53,269 nt of DNA from an uncultured Geobacter sp. (GTDB lineage: Bacteria; Desulfobacterota; Desulfuromonadia; Geobacterales; Geobacteraceae): contig CAIYDQ010000151.1 in NCBI GenBank assembly GCA_903925075.1, positions 1 through 53,269 of the forward strand. Direction: 5' to 3'. How positions within the stretch are numbered: the stretch's first letter is position 1; the number at the start of each line of letters is the position of its first letter. Under the pieces are notes generated by a model. It was not told where the DNA came from. It was given only the letters and a program-made list of their open reading frames with translations, and did no database searches. Made by a program: the position numbers and the translations under genes. Positions 47,831 through 53,269 of this stretch are shown piece after piece.

Positions 47831-49063
47831 ATGCACCGATTGCTAACTATTTTGCTGCTCGGCGTGCTGGTCGGCTGCACCTATCAGGTCCCGCGCAAAT
47901 ACCTCCCCTATCCGGTTTCCACCGACAGCTTCAGCGATCCGACCGAGATGGTGGCGATCCCGCTCCCCGTCATCGCATCGAGTCCCAATGAAGGCATCAC
48001 CTACGGAACCCTGGCCGCCTTTTTGCTGCACAACGCAAGCGACGAAGTGAGCACGCTGATTGTGCCGCAGACGAACTACAACGATTTTTTCGGCGAGACC
48101 TTCACCCTTTACGGCGCCTTCTATCCCTCCGCCGACCAAAGCCTCAAGGTCAACCTTTCCCAAGCGACCAAGATAAACAAAGAGTACCGGGTGCGTTACG
48201 AGGATCAGCAGTTTCTCCGGGAGCGTCTCAACCTCACCCTGAACGCCTACGATTACGCCGACGGCTCGGCGAGGTTTTTCGGGTTCCAGTCCCATTCATC
48301 CCGGCAAAACGAGACTAATTACACCGACCAGCAAGGCGGCTTCACGGCTTCCGCAGGCTACCGGCTGGGTGAATTCCGGGTGGTTTTCGGGGAGCGCTAC
48401 AAAAAGGTCAGCATTGGCAGAGGCGCCGTGCCGAGCGTGCCGTTCATAACCGATGTCTTTGCGCCGGGGAGCGTTCCCGGCGTCCAAGGCTACGGCGTTC
48501 ACGGCCAAAAGTTGTCGCTGGTCTATTCCACCCTGGACTCGATCGGCATGCCGACTACCGGCTCATTTGCCAGGGTTTCCGTCGAAAGCAGCTCCAAGGC
48601 GCTGGGGAGCGACGCCGATTTCATAGGATACGAGGCGGAGGCCAAGTGGTATCTGCCTGCGGTCGAGGGGCGCTTCGTGTCGGTGCTGCGTTTTGCCTGG
48701 AACCACACCGAGGGGAGCAATGTCCCGTTTCTCGAACAGAGCATCCTCGGCGGGGAAACCACCCTGCGAGGCTACGGCCAGAATCGGTTCATCGACAAAA
48801 GCTCCCTGCTTCTCAACCTGGAGGAGCGGATCAGGCTGTTTCGCTGGGAGATCTTCAACGTGACGGCGGATTGGGAAGTGGCGCCATTCATCGATTTCGG
48901 CTCGGTAATGGGGAATTTCTTCGCGGCAACGCCGTCGAGTTTCGAGTTCAATCCGGGCCTGGGCATACGGACCGTGGTGCGCCCCAATATCGTCGGGCGT
49001 ATCGATGTCGGCGTCGGCAAAGACGGCCCGGCGGTCTTTGTCGGTTTGGGATATCCCTTCTAA
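47831..49063 (+). CDS. Outer-membrane beta-barrel lipoprotein, Omp85/BamA-type
   Basis: A 410-residue protein with a lipoprotein signal peptide (MHRLLTILLLGVLVGC) and a C-terminal barrel ending GLGYPF, the aromatic end typical of outer-membrane proteins. The ILGGETTLRGYGQNRF segment near residue 313 is the Omp85 family L6/VRGF-like signature (here LRGYG). There is no room for many POTRA domains. ATG 47831 fits the lipoprotein start and AGGAAA nine bases upstream; GTG 47801 or ATG 47813 are alternatives. Together with the sulfotransferase and flippase it suggests transport of a sulfated lipid or glycan to the surface. Confidence 0.82.
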   Translation: MHRLLTILLLGVLVGCTYQVPRKYLPYPVSTDSFSDPTEMVAIPLPVIASSPNEGITYGTLAAFLLHNASDEVSTLIVPQTNYNDFFGETFTLYGAFYPSADQSLKVNLSQATKINKEYRVRYEDQQFLRERLNLTLNAYDYADGSARFFGFQSHSSRQNETNYTDQQGGFTASAGYRLGEFRVVFGERYKKVSIGRGAVPSVPFITDVFAPGSVPGVQGYGVHGQKLSLVYSTLDSIGMPTTGSFARVSVESSSKALGSDADFIGYEAEAKWYLPAVEGRFVSVLRFAWNHTEGSNVPFLEQSILGGETTLRGYGQNRFIDKSSLLLNLEERIRLFRWEIFNVTADWEVAPFIDFGSVMGNFFAATPSSFEFNPGLGIRTVVRPNIVGRIDVGVGKDGPAVFVGLGYPF

Positions 49064-49176
49064 TAGGCAAGCGGACGCTTTTATTGGCCGCCCAACAGTA
49101 AAGCGCTAACGGCCGAATGTTGCGTTCTTTTTTTCGCTGGTTATACTAGGCCAGTGTTTTCGGAAAAGGCATTTGG

Positions 49177-49340
49177 CCACAAAAAGGCACAAAAGGCGCA
49201 AAAGAAATAAAAAATCGTAAGGATATTCAAAACAGAGGCGGGCCATCACAAGGTTCACCCTGACGAATTGCAGTTCGCCTCTACGAATTGCAGTTAGATC
49301 TAAAAAGGTTTATTTTTGTGAGTTTTGTGCCTTTTTGTGG
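49177..49340. repeat. Inverted-repeat element (MITE-like)
   Basis: Perfect 18-bp inverted ends, CCACAAAAAGGCACAAAA at 49177-49194 and TTTTGTGCCTTTTTGTGG at 49323-49340, enclose 128 bases. Inside, ACGAATTGCAGTT occurs twice. No gene lies in the 49064-49390 gap. Confidence 0.75.
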
Positions 49341-49390
49341 CAAGTAAGATTTTGGTTAGCTGTAGTTTCTTTCAAAAAGGGGTCTGTGGC

Positions 49391-49669
49391 ATGAACGAAA
49401 TCGGCTTGCAGATGATGACGAGATTGCAGCAGGCCCTGCCGGAGGCAAGGGTGTATTGGGAGAGGGAACCGGACGGCGAATTGCACGGTTCGGTGCTCAG
49501 CGCGGAGTTTAAACACAGAAAATTCACCATACATTTCGAAAGCGGCAACTCGGCGGCGGATCCCGAGGAAAATCCGGACTACTCGCTCGTGGAGCAGGTG
49601 GTGGACGACTTCGTCGACTTCTTCGCGCGCTCCATCTATCCCAAAGAAAAATTCACCAGGATCATCTGA
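49391..49669 (+). CDS. Small protein of unknown function
   Basis: A 92-residue protein, acidic in the C-terminal half (YSLVEQVVDDFVDFFARSIY). The N-terminus is amphipathic. No family recognised, no signal peptide. The start ATG 49391 is preceded by a weak GGTCTGTGGC. It stands between a repeat element and the convergent acyl-carrier-protein phosphodiesterase gene. Coding potential is supported by length and codon use only. Confidence 0.6.
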   Translation: MNEIGLQMMTRLQQALPEARVYWEREPDGELHGSVLSAEFKHRKFTIHFESGNSAADPEENPDYSLVEQVVDDFVDFFARSIYPKEKFTRII

Positions 49670-49691
49670 ACGAATCCATGGACCGCGGCTC

Positions 49692-50270
49692 TCAACCGGC
49701 CAGGAAATGCGCGCAGAATTGCCGCGCCGCAGGCAAAAACTCCAGAAAATCCTCATGCAGACCCTGGTAGTGCCGGGAAAGCTCCGCGCCTCCGCCAGCC
49801 AGCGGGTTCGACCGTTTAACTCTTTTCGACATGCGCGCCAGCGCTCTGCCCACCCCGTCCACCTCCAGATAGGACGGGATCATGTTCTCGAAGATGATGG
49901 GTATGATTTCCTGGAGCCGCTCCGGCAGCTTATCCCTTCTCGCCTCGACCGTCATCCTTGTCCGCCGCAGGTAATCCGTCAAAGGTTCGCTCGACCACAG
50001 ATGCCAGTTCGCGGCCAAAAAATGGTCGTAAAAGACATCGACCAGGATGCCGCGGTAAAGACCGAACTCCGCGCCGAGCCGCAGCCTGCTGCGCGTGAAT
50101 TGCGGCTGTTGTTGCGCGAAGGAGTCGATGCGCCGGTGCAGTTCGATGCCGCGACGCAACGGGGGAGGGTAGGCGTCGCCAAGCGGCCCCTTGACGAAGT
50201 CGCCCATGAAGTTGCCGGTGAGCGTGTCGGGGTCGTCGCCGGAGAGATAGAGATGGAAGAGGTAGTTCAA
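49692..50270 (-). CDS. acpH: Acyl carrier protein phosphodiesterase
   Basis: A 192-residue member of the AcpH family, close to the 193 residues of the E. coli enzyme, which removes the 4'-phosphopantetheine group from acyl carrier protein. The N-terminal NYLFHLYLSGDDPDTLTGNF block, the metal-binding HRRIDSFAQ region and the later FYDHFLAANWHLWS are typical (HD-like His/Asp residues). TTG 50270 is taken as the start from this alignment with GGAAA upstream; the open frame continues further but without family sequence. Confidence 0.85.
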   Translation of the reverse strand: MNYLFHLYLSGDDPDTLTGNFMGDFVKGPLGDAYPPPLRRGIELHRRIDSFAQQQPQFTRSRLRLGAEFGLYRGILVDVFYDHFLAANWHLWSSEPLTDYLRRTRMTVEARRDKLPERLQEIIPIIFENMIPSYLEVDGVGRALARMSKRVKRSNPLAGGGAELSRHYQGLHEDFLEFLPAARQFCAHFLAG

Positions 50271-50448
50271 TGTATTTCCGTAACTTGCGGCCAAAGTGCC
50301 GGTAGCTGTTCCGGCCATCTTCACACAATCCGAGCCGTATGTCCACCCAAAGGGCGGCTTGAACGCTGTCGAAGCAGACACGGCGGGCGTGCAATCTATG
50401 CCGCTTTGCGCTATGCTGTTCAAGATTTTTTTATGAGGAGGCCCAGGG

Positions 50449-51324
50449 ATGCGCATACTTATTATCATGCTGTTGGCAGCCATCGGTTGTGGTTACGGCG
50501 CAGGTTGCACGCGCAAAGAGGCGCCGCCGCCCAACAAGGCGACCAGAATTTCCGCAACCAAGGCCTTCGAGTCCTATTTCGGACCCGCCCCGACCACGGA
50601 CAAGGGGACCTGCTACGCCTTCGTGATCTATTTCCCCGCCGCCAAAGAGCCCGGCAAGGTGGTGCCGTTCCCTTTTTTCACCTTCGACGAGGCCAGCCTG
50701 AAAAAGGTTGCGCTTCAGCGGCTGATGGGCGGGATGGTTGAGAAAAGTTATGCCGCCGATTTACCGCAGTTATTCCCGACCGGGTGTCGGTTGCTGTCCG
50801 TCACCGAGCAAAAAGGCCTGGTCACCGCAGATTTCGGCAAGGAGCTGCGACCCGTAGCCGCCGCGGCGACTACCGGCGACGCGCTGTTCAATGCCATCAC
50901 CCTGACCGCGCTGCAGTTCGGCGGCGTATCCGGAGTCCGGATACTCAGCGAAGGGAGCGAGCTTTTCCCGGGGCGCCAGCCGCCGGTCGAGGCGTCCGCT
51001 GTGCTGCAACCGTCCGCGCCGCGGCTGCTGAATGTGGTCGCCATGAAGGAGACGGCGGCGGGTCCCGTGCAGGAGGTGGACGCGCTGTTTGACCGGCCGG
51101 TGGACATTAGCGAGTGCCGCTTCACCACCCTTAACGGCCAAACGCTCACCGGCGACGTCTTCCATTCCATGTTCGATATGGCTGCAGTTCTCAAACCAAA
51201 GGAGCCCGGTAAGCTGGCGGACGGGGCGAAGATCAAGGTGGCCTGGAAGGTGACCGACAAGAAGGGACGAAGCGCGGCAGGGGAGGAGACGTTAACACTG
51301 GAGGTAAAGGTGCATCAGGATTAG
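50449..51324 (+). CDS. GerMN-domain lipoprotein
   Basis: A 291-residue lipoprotein with a signal peptide and lipobox (ILIIMLLAAIGCGYGAGC, Cys at about residue 20). A GerMN domain (about 50-180) begins CYAFVIYFPAAKE and holds LQRLMGGMVEKS; the C-terminal part is a second beta domain (VEDALFDRPVDISE-like, VWKVTDKKGRS). In sporulating bacteria GerM-type proteins are envelope factors; here a cell-envelope role is inferred. AGGAGGCCCAGGG precedes ATG 50449. It diverges from acpH. Confidence 0.82.
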   Translation: MRILIIMLLAAIGCGYGAGCTRKEAPPPNKATRISATKAFESYFGPAPTTDKGTCYAFVIYFPAAKEPGKVVPFPFFTFDEASLKKVALQRLMGGMVEKSYAADLPQLFPTGCRLLSVTEQKGLVTADFGKELRPVAAAATTGDALFNAITLTALQFGGVSGVRILSEGSELFPGRQPPVEASAVLQPSAPRLLNVVAMKETAAGPVQEVDALFDRPVDISECRFTTLNGQTLTGDVFHSMFDMAAVLKPKEPGKLADGAKIKVAWKVTDKKGRSAAGEETLTLEVKVHQD

Positions 51325-51386
51325 CGAAGCGGCCAGCTCTACGCCAACAGCCCCTGGCTCTAATCCATCGGCATCGGGAGGACTTC

Positions 51387-52169
51387 ATGCTCGGCTCACT
51401 GACCGGCGACATCGTCGGCTCCATCTACGAGTGGAACAACATAAAGACCACGGATTTCCCGCTGTTCCAGGATCACTGCCACTTTACCGATGACACGGTG
51501 CTGACGGTGGCGCTGGCGGAATCGATCCTCACCGGCGAGGGATATGCGGATCTACTGAAGCGCTACTGTCGCAACTACCCGGACGCCGGCTATGGGCGCA
51601 ATTTCTTGGACTGGGCGCAAAGCGAAAGCGCCTGCTCCTACAACAGTTGGGGAAACGGCGCCGCCATGCGCATAACGCCGGTAGCCTGGGCCTTCGATTC
51701 CCTGGAAGAAGTGCTGCGAAAGGCCGCCGAGTACAGCATGCCGACCCACGATCATCCGGAGGGAATCAAGGGTGCCCGGGCCACGGCGGCAGCCGCCTAT
51801 CTGGCGCGCGCCGGCGCATCCAAAGACGAGATCCGCAGCTACGTCTCCGACACCTTCTGTTACGACCTCGCTCGCAGTTGTGACCAGATCAGGCCCGACT
51901 ACAGCTTCGACGTTTCCTGTCAGGGCACCGTACCTCAGGCGCTGATAGCCTTCCTGGAGTCGTCGGATTTTGAAAGCGCTATCCGTCTGGCGATCTCGCT
52001 GGGAGGAGATTCCGACACACTGGCCGCCATCACCGGCGGCGTCGCGCAGGCCTTCTACCGCGGAGTGCCGCCGGCCATAGCCGACCGGACCCTGCTTTTC
52101 CTGGACGAGGCGCTCAGGAAGGTGACGCTGCAATTCGAAGAGACCTATGTAACAAACCGCATCTCCTAA
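51387..52169 (+). CDS. ADP-ribosylglycohydrolase family protein
   Basis: A 260-residue protein of the DraG/ARH fold, which removes ADP-ribose from proteins or small molecules. The two-metal site residues lie in FTDDTVLTVAL (residues about 33-43), MPTHDHPEGIKGA and ISLGGDSDTLAAITGG near residue 216. GGGAGGACTTC precedes ATG 51387. It could be DraG-like (nitrogenase control) but no draT or nif genes are in the window; a general ADP-ribose role is safer. Confidence 0.93.
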   Translation: MLGSLTGDIVGSIYEWNNIKTTDFPLFQDHCHFTDDTVLTVALAESILTGEGYADLLKRYCRNYPDAGYGRNFLDWAQSESACSYNSWGNGAAMRITPVAWAFDSLEEVLRKAAEYSMPTHDHPEGIKGARATAAAAYLARAGASKDEIRSYVSDTFCYDLARSCDQIRPDYSFDVSCQGTVPQALIAFLESSDFESAIRLAISLGGDSDTLAAITGGVAQAFYRGVPPAIADRTLLFLDEALRKVTLQFEETYVTNRIS

Positions 52170-52183
52170 AAAACACCTTTGAA

Positions 52184-52303
52184 CCGCAGAGACGCGAAGG
52201 GCGCGAAGAAAAACCATACGGTTGCCAAAAATCCTTTTCACTAAATCGTTTGGATCCCCTTTTCAAGTATTTGAACTTCTTCTCGTTCTTCGCGTCTCTG
52301 CGG
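52184..52303. repeat. Inverted-repeat element
   Basis: CCGCAGAGACGCGAAG (52184-52199) and CTTCGCGTCTCTGCGG (52288-52303) are perfect 16-bp inverted ends around 88 bases. Short CGCAGAGACGC-type sequences are widespread in bacterial intergenic regions. It lies between the ADP-ribosylglycohydrolase and the XRE gene. Confidence 0.7.
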
Positions 52304-52446
52304 TGAGTCCATGACTTTTCTAGGGGCATAAAGCCTCTCTTCCACTCATTTTCTTCTGCCGTGATCAACCGTTGACGGGATACACGAGAAAGGTATATTT
52401 TGTGCGTATGTTACCGACGAAGGGATAATGCTTGTGGAGGTCACGT

Positions 52447-52803
52447 ATGTTGGAACGCACGAAAAAGCACCCTACTGACAAGCCGCAAGAAGCCCATTTC
52501 GTCGGCTCTTACGACAAGATTATCCAGTTGCGTGAAATGGCGAAAAGCCTTGGGCTGCAAGATGCATCAGAATCCGTGACCATTGAAGAGGCGTTCCCCG
52601 GTTATGGGGATAATTCGCTCGGCATGGCGCTGAAAGGAGCGCGGAGCAGGGAAGGATTGACACAGCGGCAGCTTGCCGAAGTGACCGGGATGCCTCAGCG
52701 CCACATCAGCGAGATGGAGAGCGGGAAGCGGCAGATCGGCAGGGAGCGAGCCAAAAAGCTGGCCGAAGCTCTCCACGTTTCGGACTACCGGGTTTTTCTG
52801 TAG
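52447..52803 (+). CDS. XRE-family helix-turn-helix protein
   Basis: A 118-residue protein. The N-terminal half is charged and of unknown fold (YDKIIQLREMAKSLGLQDAS), and the C-terminal half is an XRE helix-turn-helix (LTQRQLAEVTGMPQRHISEM and ESGKRQIGRERA). GGAGGTCACGT precedes ATG 52447. The layout resembles antitoxins of HigA type, but no toxin gene is adjacent, so it may be an orphan antitoxin or a stand-alone regulator. Confidence 0.85.
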   Translation: MLERTKKHPTDKPQEAHFVGSYDKIIQLREMAKSLGLQDASESVTIEEAFPGYGDNSLGMALKGARSREGLTQRQLAEVTGMPQRHISEMESGKRQIGRERAKKLAEALHVSDYRVFL

Positions 52804-52856
52804 GCCGCGGCACTATATGGAGCAAGCGCCTTCGTCATTCTCCGGGAGTCGTCGAC

Positions 52857-53127
52857 TTCAGGTTGGAAATGATCGTGCCTGGAGCAAAATTGTCGAGATC
52901 GAAACGGGAATAGTCGCTTCGGGAAAAATGTCGACGGTTCCTGAATGGAAATGATTGCGTCGGAAGAAAGATCGTCGATGTCTGAGAGGAAACGATCGCG
53001 TCGGGAAAAAGAGATCTATTTCGGAATGGAAATGATCACGTCGGAAAAAACATCGTCGATGTCGTCACGGGAATGAACACGTTGGAAAAAATGAAATCGA
53101 TTTCGGAATGGAAATCATCGCGTCGGA
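52857..53127. repeat. Degenerate 41-bp tandem repeat array
   Basis: The core GGAAATGATCGCGTCGGAAA (or a close variant) recurs at about 52865, 52906, 52947, 52988, 53028, 53069 and 53110, a steady 40-42 bp step. Units 3, 5 and 7 are more alike (TCGGAATGGAAAT) than the even ones, suggesting a doubled 82-bp unit. There is no open frame through it and no unique spacers, so it is not a CRISPR array. It stops abruptly where the IS256-like end begins. Confidence 0.85.
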
Positions 53128-53130
53128 TAG

Positions 53131-53269
53131 AGGGTGTAAAAAGGTTTGTGTAAATGGCCATTCCGGGGTAATCATCTTCCCCCAAGGAGCTGCCATGACC
53201 ATTGACCTCGCCGTAATCGATGACCTACTGAAAAAGTATCAGACCCCGGAAGAGATTCTCGGGGAAAAC
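53131..53269 (+). mobile_element. Left end of an IS256-family insertion sequence (cut by window edge)
   Basis: AGGGTGTAAAAAGGTTTGTG at 53131 resembles the end repeats of IS256-family elements, which carry GTGTAAA tracts. The transposase gene starts 64 bases inside. The right end lies beyond the window, so size and target duplication cannot be checked. Confidence 0.7.
53195..53269 (+). CDS. IS256-family transposase, N-terminal fragment
   Basis: The first 25 codons read MTIDLAVIDDLLKKYQTPEE followed by ILGEN, the usual start of IS256/mutator-type DDE transposases (compare their KSPEDLIGENG). CCAAGGAGCTGCC is the binding site. The gene is incomplete only because the window ends. Call rests on a short stretch plus the end-like sequence upstream. 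Confidence 0.75.
   Translation, partial: MTIDLAVIDDLLKKYQTPEEILGEN

Noticed and set aside
52857-53127. CRISPR array
   Set aside because: The whole 41-bp unit is degenerate; no identical repeats with unique spacers and no cas genes.

Overview
The window looks like a piece of chromosome from a GC-rich, anaerobic Gram-negative bacterium of the Geobacter type (Desulfuromonadota, Geobacterales). This is inferred from a tungsten/molybdenum-type aldehyde oxidoreductase, a -24/-12 (sigma-54) promoter, several chemotaxis genes, an Omp85-type outer-membrane barrel, PilZ/PP2C signalling, and short GTAG-headed REP elements scattered between genes. No rRNA, tRNA or CRISPR array was seen.

The most distinctive region is 1876-15133, a mycofactocin locus. 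A LysR regulator and a NUDIX hydrolase (minus strand) diverge from an iron-type alcohol dehydrogenase. Then come mftA (35-residue precursor ending IDGICGVY), mftB (PqqD-like peptide chaperone), mftC (radical SAM/SPASM), an Old-Yellow-Enzyme/dienoyl-CoA-reductase-type flavoprotein, ETF alpha, an ETF-quinone oxidoreductase (FixC type), FixX ferredoxin, ETF beta and mftF (glycosyltransferase). Most of these genes overlap by 1-11 bases and look translationally coupled. They are followed by an aldehyde:ferredoxin oxidoreductase with a Moco/Tuco-riboswitch-like leader, an unrecognised 205-residue protein and a MoaD-like sulfur carrier, closed by a strong terminator. mftD, mftE, mftG and mftR of the actinobacterial system are not in the window. 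The inferred logic is that an alcohol is oxidised to an aldehyde with a peptide-derived redox cofactor, the cofactor is re-oxidised through flavoprotein/ETF/FixCX into the quinone pool, and the aldehyde is oxidised by the AOR.

15276-31984 holds a DUF2950/DUF3300 envelope pair, a cobalt/nickel ECF transporter (cbiM with PDGLE domain, cbiQ, cbiO), a secreted PAP2 phosphatase, a chemoreceptor, a THUMP-domain protein, a small membrane protein beside a large UPF0182 protein, glycogen phosphorylase and CheW. 32072-40192 holds a Ppx phosphatase, a SixA-type phosphatase with a helix-hairpin-helix partner, a HicAB pair whose toxin gene is frameshifted, two proteins of unknown function, CheX, a PilZ-PP2C phosphatase and a VapBC-type pair.

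40297-53269 holds gltB (with an in-frame 9-bp tandem repeat coding Ser-Asp-Gln units), a sulfotransferase/flippase/outer-membrane-barrel cluster, a small hypothetical protein, an acyl-carrier-protein phosphodiesterase, a GerMN lipoprotein, an ADP-ribosylglycohydrolase, an XRE regulator, and a degenerate 41-bp repeat array that ends at the left edge of an IS256-family element running off the window. Intergenic gaps are rich in two repeat families: REP/BIME-like hairpins and G-tract/C-tract elements.
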